Below are positions 17,142 to 25,451 of a stretch of 64,000 bases of DNA, one piece after another. The number at the start of each line of letters is the position of its first letter. Within the stretch, counting starts at the first letter, position 1. The translations under genes were made by a program, and so were the position numbers. The stretch covers positions 4,276,032 through 4,340,031 of the forward strand of contig NZ_CP043006.1 of NCBI RefSeq assembly GCF_008086345.1, in the 5' to 3' direction. This DNA is from Chitinophaga sp. XS-30. Its GTDB lineage: Bacteria > Bacteroidota > Bacteroidia > Chitinophagales > Chitinophagaceae. Below the pieces are notes generated by a model. That model worked only from the letters and a program-made list of their open reading frames with translations. It did not search any database and had not been told where the DNA came from.

Positions 17142-17842
17142 TGAATATCCGCTGTCTCATTGTGGATGACGAGCCACTTGCCCGCAAAGGGCTGAAAGAA
17201 TATATCGGTGATGTGGATTTCCTGGAGCTGGCCGGGGAATGCGACAGCGCCCCCAAAGCTGCGGCTATTTTGCAGTCACAGCAAATAGATCTGATGTTCC
17301 TGGACATCCAGATGCCAAGGATGACGGGCCTGGCATTCCTGCGCACACTGCCCGCGCCGCCGCTGGTGGTGCTGACAACGGCCCATCCTGATTATGCGCT
17401 GGAAGGCTTTGAGCTGGACGTGCTCGATTATCTTCTGAAACCCGTGCCATTCGAACGTTTCCTGAAAGCGGTACTGAAAGCCAAAGCACAGCTCAATCTC
17501 CGGCAGAAAGGCCAGGCGGACTGGTTTTTCATCAAATGCGATAACAAGCTGGAAAAGATCGCCTTCAGCGATGTGCTGTATGCGGAAGCCCTGCAGAACT
17601 ATGTGGCTATACACACCACCTCCCGGAAATTCATCACCTACCTGACATTCAAAGGCGTGGAAGATTATCTGCCGGGCGAACGATTCGTAAAAGTGCACAA
17701 ATCCTTCATTGTGGCCGTGGAGAAAATAGACAGCATCGAAGGGAATGAACTGCTGGTGAACGGGCACCACATCCCCGTCAGCCGTAACCTGAAAGACGAA
17801 GTAATGCAGAAGATATTGAATAACCGGTACCTGAAAAGGTAA
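17138..17842 (+). CDS. LytTR family response regulator
   Basis: The partner of the upstream kinase, 234 residues. The receiver domain (1-120) has the acidic pair D10-D11, phospho-acceptor D56 in F-L-D-I-Q-M-P, and K in L-L-K-P-V-P-F. The DNA-binding LytTR domain (about 135-230) shows I-A-F-S-D-V-L-Y-A-E-A-L-Q-N-Y-V and F-V-K-V-H-K-S-F-I-V. Two start codons in tandem (17138 and 17141) are possible; the first overlaps the kinase stop. Its target genes are not evident, since trhO on the other side is convergent with a six-base gap. Confidence 0.95.
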   Translation: MMNIRCLIVDDEPLARKGLKEYIGDVDFLELAGECDSAPKAAAILQSQQIDLMFLDIQMPRMTGLAFLRTLPAPPLVVLTTAHPDYALEGFELDVLDYLLKPVPFERFLKAVLKAKAQLNLRQKGQADWFFIKCDNKLEKIAFSDVLYAEALQNYVAIHTTSRKFITYLTFKGVEDYLPGERFVKVHKSFIVAVEKIDSIEGNELLVNGHHIPVSRNLKDEVMQKILNNRYLKR

Positions 17843-17848
17843 ATCACA

Positions 17849-18868
17849 TCAACCCTTCAGCCGGCGGCGGCTTTTATTGAACAGCATCAGCCCCTTGTCC
17901 ACTCCTTTCCGCAGCTGCGCCTGTTCTTCCTCAGGCAGTGCCAGTATATCGGTACAGGCTTCGCTGCAACAGCCGTTGTATTTTGCCGCACATTTTTCGC
18001 ATTGAATGAACAGCAGGTGGCAGCCTTCGTTGGCACAATTGGTATGGGTGTCACAAGGCTCGCCGCACTGGTGGCACTGGCTGATAATATCTTCACTGAT
18101 TCGCTCCCCGAGACGTTCGTCGAATACGAAGTTCTTGCCGCGGAACTTGTTGGGCAGCCCCCATTCCTTAGCTTTGTTGGCATACCCGATAATGCCGCCT
18201 TCGAGATGAAAAACGTTACGGAAACCTCTGTGCAGCATATAGGCCGAGGCTTTTTCACAGCGGATGCCACCGGTGCAGTACATGATGATATTCTTGTCCT
18301 TGTAAGGCTCCATCATCTCCGCAGCCATAGGCAGCTGCTCGCGGAAGGTATCCGAAGGCACTTCCTGCGCACGCTCAAAATGCCCCACCTCAAACTCGTA
18401 GTGGTTCCGCATATCGATGATCACCGTATCCGGGTCTTCTGCCAGTTTGTTGAACTCCCTGGCATTCACATACCTCCCGCGGTTGTCCATATCGAACGAA
18501 GGATCGGTAATCCCGTCCGCCACGATCTTCTCCCTCACTTTGATCCGCAGTACCCAGAACGATTTGCCGTTGTCGTCCACCGCAATGTTCAATCGCACAC
18601 CGTTGAGAAACGGAATGGAATACAGGTGTTGCTTAAACGCCTCAAAATGATGCTCGGGAATACTGGCCTGCGCGTTGATACCTTCGTGCGCTACGTAAAT
18701 ACGGCCGAAAACCTGTAATTGAAACAGTGCCTGGTACAGCTCATCACGAAAAAGCTGTGGGTCTGCTATTTTGGCGTACTGGTAGAAGGATACCGTTACC
18801 CGCCTGAATGTTTCCGCTGCCAACCGGGCTTTCAGCTCGGTGGCAGACAATCTGTTATGTAATACCAT
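17849..18868 (-). CDS. trhO: tRNA uridine-34 hydroxylase TrhO (rhodanese-type)
   Basis: A cytoplasmic enzyme of 339 residues that oxygen-dependently hydroxylates wobble uridine U34 in tRNA (family formerly YceA). The N-terminal acylphosphatase-like UPF0176 domain carries Y-V-A-H-E-G-I-N-A-Q. The central rhodanese domain holds V-I-I-D-M-R-N-H-Y-E-F-E-V-G-H and the active cysteine in M-Y-C-T-G-G-I-R-C-E-K (C198). A cysteine-rich tail (C-H-Q-C-G-E-P-C and later C-x-x-C pairs) resembles a zinc-binding extension seen in family members. Expression is probably controlled at the -7 box and palindrome just upstream. Confidence 0.95.
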   Translation of the reverse strand: MVLHNRLSATELKARLAAETFRRVTVSFYQYAKIADPQLFRDELYQALFQLQVFGRIYVAHEGINAQASIPEHHFEAFKQHLYSIPFLNGVRLNIAVDDNGKSFWVLRIKVREKIVADGITDPSFDMDNRGRYVNAREFNKLAEDPDTVIIDMRNHYEFEVGHFERAQEVPSDTFREQLPMAAEMMEPYKDKNIIMYCTGGIRCEKASAYMLHRGFRNVFHLEGGIIGYANKAKEWGLPNKFRGKNFVFDERLGERISEDIISQCHQCGEPCDTHTNCANEGCHLLFIQCEKCAAKYNGCCSEACTDILALPEEEQAQLRKGVDKGLMLFNKSRRRLKG

Positions 18869-18908
18869 GTTGAAATTTTAAGGACCAACGCCGGTGGAAC
18901 AAAATTTC

Positions 18909-18928
18909 TGTCACACTAATTTGTGACA
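18909..18928 (-). promoter_or_regulatory. palindromic operator upstream of trhO
   Basis: A perfect dyad TGTCACA-N6-TGTGACA lies 40 bases before the trhO start, directly downstream of the -7 box at 18944-18937. In that position a bound protein would cover the transcription start, as a repressor does. The arms resemble but do not equal CRP/FNR-type half-sites, so the regulator is unknown. Confidence 0.6.
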
Positions 18929-18936
18929 TGACGCCG

Positions 18937-18944
18937 CAAATGTA
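18937..18944 (-). promoter_or_regulatory. TAnnTTTG -7 box of trhO
   Basis: On the minus strand TACATTTG (18944 to 18937) matches the Bacteroidota -7 consensus. The nearest TTTG upstream is 26 bases away, longer than usual, so the -33 element is weak. Confidence 0.5.
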
Positions 18945-19152
18945 CATAAAATACTTATCCACAGCTGAAGCAAACCCGATCATCTTCATTAATATATTGA
19001 GAATCAAAACAAATTAGGGGTAATTTATATTTATATGCCTTGTGGGTGTGAACAACCATTGAAAATTGTGGCACGGAATTGGAAAATACGGTTTTACAAG
19101 AGGACAGTACCCCGTGAGGAATGAATTGTCACTAACCCTAAATAGGACCTAT

Positions 19153-19275
19153 ATGAATATTTATGTTTATTACTTCTTTGCCATTGTGATCGGTTTATGG
19201 GCATACCGCCTGTGCGTTTATTTTTTTGGAAGTGACAATACCAAAAAGGCAAGAAGTTATAGAAGACGAGGATAG
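19153..19275 (+). CDS. small single-pass membrane protein (hypothetical)
   Basis: A possible 40-residue protein starting M-N-I-Y-V-Y-Y-F-F-A-I-V-I-G-L-W-A-Y and ending in a basic tail (K-K-A-R-S-Y-R-R-R-G). It would be one membrane helix with a positively charged cytoplasmic end. The frame is open further upstream (19066), but the hydrophobic start at 19153 is more natural. A strong bidirectional terminator follows 24 bases after the stop, which supports a real transcript. No family is recognised, and there is no clear ribosome-binding site. Confidence 0.4.
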   Translation: MNIYVYYFFAIVIGLWAYRLCVYFFGSDNTKKARSYRRRG

Positions 19276-19299
19276 CATTATCCGGCAAGCAAAAAACAG

Positions 19300-19335
19300 G
19301 GCTGTACGATCATCATCCGTACAGCCTTTGTATTT
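19300..19335. terminator. bidirectional intrinsic terminator
   Basis: A perfect 9-base stem (GGCTGTACG at 19300-19308 with 19318-19326) is followed by a T-rich tract on the plus strand and by a T run (from AAAAAA at 19291-19296) on the minus strand. It ends both the small plus-strand gene and the minus-strand DUF5686 gene. Confidence 0.8.
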
Positions 19336-21827
19336 TATTCGATCCTGAACGCACCGCCGATGATCCCGCCGAAGCCTACCCTTACTCCTACACGCGTGGG
19401 CAGCTGACTCTGATACCCTGCTACCACATCCACCCTTATCATCTTGAAAATGTTCTCCAATCCAGCTGATATCTCCACGTAATTATTGTCGCGGTTCACA
19501 TAAAAAGCGTTGGAACCTGCTACAAGATGCCATTTCAGGCGGTTGAACAAGGGTATCTTGTTCGTGAGCAGGCCATTGAAATGATGCTCTACATTGGCTG
19601 TGGCATACAATTTTGCTGATGTGCTGTACTGGTAATAAGGCGCCACCTGAAAACTGTTGAGATAGCGGATGTTATAGAAAGTCCTGTTGCCATTGAAATG
19701 CTGAAGGTCGGGGATGCTGACAGCACGGTCGTTCAGGAAACCGCCGGCGGACAGGTTATAGCGCAGCTCACCGAACAGTTTGAAATTCATGTTGTCCCGC
19801 ATCGATACTTTCCATTTGTCGAAATCAGCATCCAGGAAACCTTTGGTGTACATCACCGAAAACGTGGGGTATTTTGAGCCTATGGCTACGCGGCTGCGGG
19901 GATATTCAATGAACCGCTGCCCCGGCTGGTAACTGAGTGAAACGCTGGTGGTCAGCACCTGTTCCCGTTCAAAAGGTAAAGCGGCCAGCTCTTCGGGATG
20001 ATTGGGGCTAAATATCTTCTTTTCATTTTTGAACAAAACAAAGTCCGTGGTATTCTCCACCGGTATGCGGTCCTCATACAGCGCATTCACACTGAGGCGC
20101 AGGGTACTGGGGAACTGGCGGTGAAAACCCAGGCTGCCGAACCAGTTCTCATACAGCTTCATGTAATTCTCTTTCACCAGCAGGGTATAAAGGGAATTGG
20201 TCACCGGCCCGATCGGCCCTTCCCTGTTGAACTGCGATATTCTTTTACCACCGCCAACCGTCCATATATTGCCATTGTTCCTACCCCGTCTGCTACCGCC
20301 GTAGGTCAGAAACGTGTATGCATTCAGGTGAGTATTGCTGAAGCCGTAGCGAACGACATTGCTCATCTGGAGCCTTTTATTGCCCGGCAGGCTGAAGGTC
20401 AGCGAGGGCTGCAGGTTTACGGCCAGCCCTTCCACGGTGTTGTAACTCAGCGCACTGATCAGTGACCGCATGGAAAAGGAATGTGAGGCGATCACCGTAT
20501 CCCGCTTGAAATACCAGTTATGCCCCCAGGTGTTCATCAGGATGTCCGTCACCTTCACCTTTTGCGGTTTACGGCGCAGGGAATCCAGGTGATAGCGGGA
20601 GCGGCTGGAATCCCGCTGGACCTTTGCCGTTGAATCCTTTACCCGGAAGTCCCGCAACTCCTCTTTTTCCAGCGGCATGGGACGAATGCTGTCCCAATAT
20701 CGCAAGTCCCGCTCATTCACATCCTTCTGGTATTTGATCACTACTTTCCCGAAATATCCTTTGGGGAAAACAGGTTGCAGGTCATAGTTGGAATATACAT
20801 TGACGAAATTGCCTGCCAGATCGAAGCCGAACTTTTTCAGCACAGCATAGACCACCTGGTCTTTCGTCCGCCAGACCTCTTTGTTCACCGGTACATGCGT
20901 TTGCCTGATGATCAGGGTATCCGCCAGCTCCAGCTGATATTCCTTCGTCAGCATAAGATCTGTGCTGTGGATGCGCCAATCTTCGTCGGTAATATAAATG
21001 TACCCGGCAAAGAGCGGTTCATATTTGCGACGGGGCATCACTTTGATCTTGTGCACCATTTTTCCGTCTTCCATGAATGAGCCTTCCAGGCGGTAGCGGT
21101 AATATGCCAGGGCATTCTCCGAGATGGGGGAAATAAACCCGCGCGGCCCTATCTGCGAGGTTACCGCTTCCACATTATTGTCATAAAAACTGATCGTAAC
21201 CGGGATACTGAAACCCAGCCCTCCCCCGCTTTGCCTGGATGAGATCACATCCAGCTTCGTATCCGGTTCGCGGTGCGATATTTTTGTGACGGATTCTGAT
21301 AACATGATGATGCCTTTGCCGGTGGAATCCACGCCCATGTCCTCCCGGTCTATCTTCTGACCAAAGAATTTCGTGGGCGTGCTGCGCAGCTTGAACTGGC
21401 TTTTGATATAGGCGTCCGCGGTATAGGCCTTCACCTGGTGCTGATAGAAGCTTCTTTTTTTGATGGCCTCCCGGATAATGGCATAAGCGGGGTCTTCCCC
21501 TCCGGACTTCACCACTACTTCCCGGATCTGCATGCTGACCGGTTCCATGGCGAACGATACCTCCTGTTCCGCATCCGCTACCTTCACCGTTTTTTCCGCC
21601 TTCCGGTAGCCCATGTACTGGCAGATGATGGTATGCTCGCCGGCCGGCAGCTCCAGCTGGTAAACGCCGTTCGCATTGGCGGTGGTACCGTTGGTGGTGC
21701 CTTTGATCATGACGGTGGCGTAGGGCAGCGCTTCACCTTTATTGTTGGTAATAAGACCTTTGATGACGCCGGCCTGGGTTTCAACGGCCAGCACAATGGA
21801 GAGGGAAAGGAGTAGAATTTTTACCAT
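19335..21827 (-). CDS. DUF5686 outer-membrane protein with carboxypeptidase-regulatory-like domain
   Basis: An envelope protein of 830 residues typical of Bacteroidota. After a signal peptide (cleavage near T-Q-A-G) there is a carboxypeptidase D regulatory-like domain (about 22-105: G-L-I-T-N-N-K-G-E-A-L-P-Y-A-T-V-M-I-K-G). The long DUF5686 region starts at P-A-Y-A-I-I-R-E-A-I-K-K-R and contains alternating hydrophobic strands that suggest a beta-barrel. It ends in G-G-I-I-G-G-A-F-R-I-E. Function is unknown; the start domain is shared with SusC proteins but there is no TonB plug. A TATATTTG box (21839-21832) lies only five bases before the ATG. Confidence 0.88.
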   Translation of the reverse strand: MVKILLLSLSIVLAVETQAGVIKGLITNNKGEALPYATVMIKGTTNGTTANANGVYQLELPAGEHTIICQYMGYRKAEKTVKVADAEQEVSFAMEPVSMQIREVVVKSGGEDPAYAIIREAIKKRSFYQHQVKAYTADAYIKSQFKLRSTPTKFFGQKIDREDMGVDSTGKGIIMLSESVTKISHREPDTKLDVISSRQSGGGLGFSIPVTISFYDNNVEAVTSQIGPRGFISPISENALAYYRYRLEGSFMEDGKMVHKIKVMPRRKYEPLFAGYIYITDEDWRIHSTDLMLTKEYQLELADTLIIRQTHVPVNKEVWRTKDQVVYAVLKKFGFDLAGNFVNVYSNYDLQPVFPKGYFGKVVIKYQKDVNERDLRYWDSIRPMPLEKEELRDFRVKDSTAKVQRDSSRSRYHLDSLRRKPQKVKVTDILMNTWGHNWYFKRDTVIASHSFSMRSLISALSYNTVEGLAVNLQPSLTFSLPGNKRLQMSNVVRYGFSNTHLNAYTFLTYGGSRRGRNNGNIWTVGGGKRISQFNREGPIGPVTNSLYTLLVKENYMKLYENWFGSLGFHRQFPSTLRLSVNALYEDRIPVENTTDFVLFKNEKKIFSPNHPEELAALPFEREQVLTTSVSLSYQPGQRFIEYPRSRVAIGSKYPTFSVMYTKGFLDADFDKWKVSMRDNMNFKLFGELRYNLSAGGFLNDRAVSIPDLQHFNGNRTFYNIRYLNSFQVAPYYQYSTSAKLYATANVEHHFNGLLTNKIPLFNRLKWHLVAGSNAFYVNRDNNYVEISAGLENIFKMIRVDVVAGYQSQLPTRVGVRVGFGGIIGGAFRIE

Positions 21828-21831
21828 ATAT

Positions 21832-21839
21832 CAAATATA
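21832..21839 (-). promoter_or_regulatory. TAnnTTTG box immediately before the DUF5686 start
   Basis: TATATTTG on the minus strand matches the -7 consensus, but its last base is only five bases from the ATG. If used, transcription would begin at or inside the start codon (leaderless mRNA). No TTG is seen 17-23 bases upstream. Confidence 0.3.
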
Positions 21840-21901
21840 GCAGCCTCCTTTGCAGATTATATGGTTTTTGATGGTTTTAAAGGAACTTTAACAGAGTATG
21901 C

Positions 21902-22258
21902 TCATGCACGCCCAACTTTCTTTCTCCGCAACATACTGGCGGACAACGCGCTCAGCGCGCCCACAATACCGCCCAGCACGGCAGTGATCATCACCATCGC
22001 GAAGGGGGAAGCAGACTGAAGAATAAGTTTGCTCATGCGGGTGGCAAGAATGTGATCGTTGCGCAGGTCCATCACTCCCGCCATCATGCCCCACAACAAC
22101 GCAATACCCAGGAAGCCGCTGAAGAATGCTTTTCCCGGCGTTTGCGGCAACAACAGGGCAATGGCAAATGCGGCGAGCGCAATGCTCCACCAGTCCAGGA
22201 ACAGCCCCAGGAGGTAAGCGAGGGCCGCAGTGAGTATGAGGGTCAGAAAGAAACGCAT
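21902..22258 (-). CDS. hypothetical four-helix membrane protein
   Basis: A 118-residue inner-membrane protein of unknown role. Hydrophobic segments lie at about residues 3-20 (L-T-L-I-L-T-A-A-L-A-Y-L-L-G-L-F), 22-40, 45-65 (F-F-S-G-F-L-G-I-A-L-L-W-G-M-M-A-G-V) and 85-110, with a basic tail R-R-K-K-V-G-R. The phrase D-L-R-N-D-H-I-L-A-T-R-M-S-K sits in the loop before the last helix. I do not recognise a named family. It lies upstream of the DUF5686 gene on the same strand with 74 bases between them. Confidence 0.8.
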   Translation of the reverse strand: MRFFLTLILTAALAYLLGLFLDWWSIALAAFAIALLLPQTPGKAFFSGFLGIALLWGMMAGVMDLRNDHILATRMSKLILQSASPFAMVMITAVLGGIVGALSALSASMLRRKKVGRA

Positions 22259-22398
22259 ATCTGCATGTAAAGGGTTACGAATTGATTTACTGCCAAGTCC
22301 GGCGCTGCCGGGAACTCCGGTCTTCCTGACGCCGCCTGCACATTTTCGTGGTCTCAGGATGACATCCCGTCCGCATTCAACAGCTTTTCGCGGCGGCT

Positions 22399-23595
22399 CT
22401 ACGCCTTGCTGGCTTCCAGCGCCTGTTCAATATCCGCAATGATATCGCCGACATGTTCCAGTCCCACTGATATCCTGATCAAACCCGGAGTGATCCCCAC
22501 ATTCAGCCTTTCTGCCTCGCTCAGTTTGGCATGCGTGGTGGATGCGGGATGAGAAGCGATACTGCGGCTGTCTCCCAGGTTGGCCGTCAGGCTCAGCAGC
22601 TCCAGCTGGTCCAGGAAACGCCGGCCTCTTTCCAGCCCGCCGCTGATCCCGAAACAAACGATCCCGCCACCTGCGGTCATCTGCTCCTTTGCAATGGCAT
22701 GTTGCGGATGACTGGTCAGCCAGGGATATTTCACCCATTCCAGGTGAGGGTTGCCTTCAAGGGCTTTAGCCAGTGATAATGCGCTTTCGGAATGACGGGC
22801 CATGCGGATGTGCAGCGTTTCCAGGCTTCTGCTCAGCACCCAGGCATTAAAGGGTGACAGCGAAGGGCCGGTGCTGCGGCAAAAGGCATACACTTCATCC
22901 ACCAGTTCTTTGCGCCCCAGCACAATACCGCCCAGTACACGTCCCTGCCCATCGATCCATTTCGTGGCGGAATGGGTTACCAGGTCCGCCCCCAACGCCA
23001 GCGGTTTTTGCAGTACCGGAGTGGCAAAGCAATTGTCCACGTTCAGGATGATCTTATGCTTCTTTGCAATAGCTGACAATGCCGTCAGATCTATCACATC
23101 CAGCCCGGGATTGGAAGGCGTTTCCACGAAGATCATCTTTGTATTGGGCTTTATCAGCGCTTCGATGGTCTCCGGTTTCGTCATATCGAAATAGGTATGT
23201 TCAATGCCCCATTTCGGTAAGAACTTTGTGATAACGGTATGCGTAGAACCGAAGATAGATTGGGAAGACAACAGATGGTCCCCCGTTTTCAGGAATGCCA
23301 TGAAGCTGCCGAATACGGCGCTCATGCCTGAAGCGGTGGCAAAACCGGCTTCGGCGCCTTCAAGGGCGCACATCCGCTGAATGAACTCCTCTACAGTGGG
23401 GTTGCTGAAACGGGTATAGATAAAAGCATCGGTTTCATCCGCAAAAGCGGCGCGCATGGCCTCGGAATCTTCGTAGCAAAAGCTGGAAGTGAGGTACATC
23501 GGCGCGCTGTGCTCCATATGCGAAGTGCGTTCGGACTGGATCCTGACTGCTTGTGTTTCCGGGTGGTATGTTGGCTTGTTCGTTCTTTGTTTCAT
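22399..23595 (-). CDS. metZ: O-succinyl/O-acetylhomoserine sulfhydrylase (trans-sulfuration PLP enzyme)
   Basis: A PLP-dependent enzyme of 398 residues that joins activated homoserine with sulfide (or cysteine) on the way to methionine. The fold-type I signature is clear: G-M-S-A-V-F-G near 90, Y-T-R-F-S-N-P-T-V (60-68), and the Schiff-base lysine in S-A-T-K-W-I-D-G-Q-G-R (K212). The ending N-L-G-D-S-R-S-I-A-S-H-P-A-S-T-T-H and G-L-I-R-I-S-V-G-L-E-H are also conserved. The Q-G-R segment after the lysine favours the MetZ subgroup over cystathionine gamma-synthase or lyase, though specificity is inferred. MetX is encoded divergently 660 bases away and would supply O-acetylhomoserine. Confidence 0.9.
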   Translation of the reverse strand: MKQRTNKPTYHPETQAVRIQSERTSHMEHSAPMYLTSSFCYEDSEAMRAAFADETDAFIYTRFSNPTVEEFIQRMCALEGAEAGFATASGMSAVFGSFMAFLKTGDHLLSSQSIFGSTHTVITKFLPKWGIEHTYFDMTKPETIEALIKPNTKMIFVETPSNPGLDVIDLTALSAIAKKHKIILNVDNCFATPVLQKPLALGADLVTHSATKWIDGQGRVLGGIVLGRKELVDEVYAFCRSTGPSLSPFNAWVLSRSLETLHIRMARHSESALSLAKALEGNPHLEWVKYPWLTSHPQHAIAKEQMTAGGGIVCFGISGGLERGRRFLDQLELLSLTANLGDSRSIASHPASTTHAKLSEAERLNVGITPGLIRISVGLEHVGDIIADIEQALEASKA

Positions 23596-23696
23596 CTGTT
23601 TATCCTCATTTTTACGGGTGGATGGAGCCTGCGGTTTGCCGGCTTCATCTGCGGTATAAATCTGTATGATCCGTCGCTTTATGCAGGCAGACGGGA

Positions 23697-24116
23697 TCAG
23701 CTATTGAGCTTCACCTCCCAGGTCAATTGGGTTTTGCCCTGACGGAGTGTTTCTGCCACTGAACAATATTTGTTCATGGACAGTTCCACCGCCCGCGATG
23801 CTTTATCAGCATCAACATTCCCGCTGATATAAAAAACGATGTGCGCTTTTTCCCATAAAGATGGCTCCTTCCCTTTCTCCCGCTCCGCTTCTATCTCGAT
23901 GCGGAAGTCCGTGACCTCCTGGCGCTGCTTCTTGAGGATCATCACCACGTCTATCGCCGAGCAGCCGCCAAGGCCCATGAGCAGCATCTGCATGGGGCGT
24001 ACGCCATTGTTCTTGCCACCGTTCTCCACGGAGGAATCCATTAATACTTTGTGGCCCTGTTCGTCCACAGCTTCCATATTAAACCCGTCGTCAATTCTTT
24101 GTAAGGCGATCTTCAT
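23697..24116 (-). CDS. OsmC/Ohr family peroxidase-like protein
   Basis: A small cytoplasmic protein of 139 residues of the OsmC family, which reduces organic peroxides with two cysteines. Both are present: C52 in G-L-G-G-C-S-A-I-D-V and C118 in S-M-N-K-Y-C-S-V-A-E. The gene lies between metX (divergent) and metZ (same strand, 101 bases downstream). A TATCTTTG box on the minus strand at 24150-24143 is a plausible promoter. Whether it and metZ form one transcript is inferred from orientation only. Confidence 0.92.
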   Translation of the reverse strand: MKIALQRIDDGFNMEAVDEQGHKVLMDSSVENGGKNNGVRPMQMLLMGLGGCSAIDVVMILKKQRQEVTDFRIEIEAEREKGKEPSLWEKAHIVFYISGNVDADKASRAVELSMNKYCSVAETLRQGKTQLTWEVKLNS

Positions 24117-24142
24117 AATGCAGTGATGTTAAAAATAATATT

Positions 24143-24150
24143 CAAAGATA
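24143..24150 (-). promoter_or_regulatory. TAnnTTTG -7 box of the OsmC gene
   Basis: TATCTTTG on the minus strand, 26 bases before the OsmC start codon. No TTG at standard spacing is seen. Confidence 0.5.
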
Positions 24151-24202
24151 TGGCATATAGCGGAAAAACCCGAACCTGACGAACGGCATTCGTAATCCGG
24201 GA

Positions 24203-24234
24203 TTTGTAAATCGTCCGCGACTTTTGTAGGTTTG
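24203..24234 (+). promoter_or_regulatory. consensus Bacteroidota promoter of metX
   Basis: TTTG (24203-24206), a 20-base spacer, and TAGGTTTG (24227-24234) match the -33/-7 pattern at the right distance. Transcription should begin near 24241, giving a leader of roughly a dozen bases before the TTG start codon at 24254. Confidence 0.75.
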
Positions 24235-24253
24235 CGCAAAATTCAGAACGGAG

Positions 24254-25276
24254 TTGTCATTGCATATCCACCACAGCCACCAGCCTTTCCATCTTGAGTC
24301 CGGCGAAGTTCTTCCGGGGCTTGACATTGCTTATCATACTTACGGTACGCTCAATAAACACGGCGATAACGTGGTCTGGATCTGTCATGCCCTGACGGCT
24401 AATTCGGATGTGGCCGACTGGTGGCAGGGCCTGATCGGTGACGGCCGGGTTGTTGATCCGGCAAAGCACTTCATTGTCTGCGCCAATGTCATTGGCTCCT
24501 GCTACGGTTCCTCCGGACCGCTGACCGTCAATCCCGAAACCGGGCAGCCCTACTACCGGAATTTCCCGCAGGTGACCATCAGGGACATTGTGCATGCCCA
24601 CATCCTGCTCCGCAAACACCTGAACATCGAGCGCATTCACCTCCTTGTGGGCGGGTCCATGGGGGGATACCAGGTGCTGGAATGGGCGCTGATGGAAGCG
24701 GAACGCATCGGCCGCCTCTTCCTGTTATGTACCGGCGCCGCTGAAAGCGCATGGGGCATTGGCGTACATACCGCCCAGCGCCTCGCCCTGGAAGCAGACC
24801 CTACCTGGGAAGAGCCCCGCCCGGACGCCGGCGCCAAAGGCCTCAAAGCCGCCCGGGCCATCGGCATGCTCACCTACCGCAACTACCAGACCTTTGTGCG
24901 CATGCAAACCGATCCCGACAAAGAGAAAACGGATAACTTCAAAGCATCTTCCTATATCCTTTACCAGGGCGATAAACTCGTGAAGCGTTTCAATGCCCAA
25001 AGCTACTGGCTGCTCACCAAAGCCATGGACAGCCACAACATCGCCAGAGGACGGCATGAAGAGGTCGCCATCACCCTCCGCCAGATCGAACAGCCCACGC
25101 TCCTGATCGGCATTGCCAGCGATATCCTTTGCCCGCCCGAAGAGCAGCTGACCCTTGCCGAACATATGCATAATACCATCTATCATGAAATAGATTCTCC
25201 GTACGGCCACGACGGTTTCCTCATCGAATTTGAAAAGATCGGACGCATCCTGGAAGACTTCCTGTCAAAACCATAA
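24254..25276 (+). CDS. metX: homoserine O-acetyltransferase
   Basis: An alpha/beta-hydrolase-fold enzyme of 340 residues that acetylates homoserine with acetyl-CoA, the first committed step of methionine synthesis. The nucleophile elbow is G-G-S-M-G-G-Y-Q (S135). The oxyanion region N-V-I-G-S-C-Y-G-S-S-G-P and the late Asp and His (S-D-I-L-C-P-P-E-E-Q and Y-G-H-D-G-F-L) complete the triad. The start is a TTG at 24254 (M-S-L-H-I-H-H-S), supported by the family N-terminus, an A-C-G-G-A-G stretch just before it and the promoter position; there is no ATG. It is divergent from OsmC and metZ. Confidence 0.95.
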   Translation: MSLHIHHSHQPFHLESGEVLPGLDIAYHTYGTLNKHGDNVVWICHALTANSDVADWWQGLIGDGRVVDPAKHFIVCANVIGSCYGSSGPLTVNPETGQPYYRNFPQVTIRDIVHAHILLRKHLNIERIHLLVGGSMGGYQVLEWALMEAERIGRLFLLCTGAAESAWGIGVHTAQRLALEADPTWEEPRPDAGAKGLKAARAIGMLTYRNYQTFVRMQTDPDKEKTDNFKASSYILYQGDKLVKRFNAQSYWLLTKAMDSHNIARGRHEEVAITLRQIEQPTLLIGIASDILCPPEEQLTLAEHMHNTIYHEIDSPYGHDGFLIEFEKIGRILEDFLSKP

Positions 25277-25451
25277 ACACCAGCCAAATAACCTGCAATC
25301 AATTGCATTTCAGACAATTGACAGAAAACTTTTCGGAATCCCAAAAAACCCTTAACTTCTCTGTATAATTTGAACAGGCCCTGAACAATATGCTTATTTA
25401 AAAAAAACAATATCCGAAGTCAGCCAGAATTCCTCATTAAATTCTCACATT

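Larger units (their letters stand above)
18869..19152. other. regulatory and AT-rich intergenic region upstream of trhO
   Basis: The left part carries the trhO promoter box and palindrome listed separately. The right part (about 18985-19060) is AT-rich without an exact TAnnTTTG box on the plus strand. No other gene was seen before the small membrane ORF at 19153. Confidence 0.5.

Noticed and set aside
23596..24253. SAM riboswitch before metZ or metX
   Set aside because: The gap before metZ is about 100 bases and the metX leader about a dozen; no SAM-I or SAM-II core pairing was recognisable.
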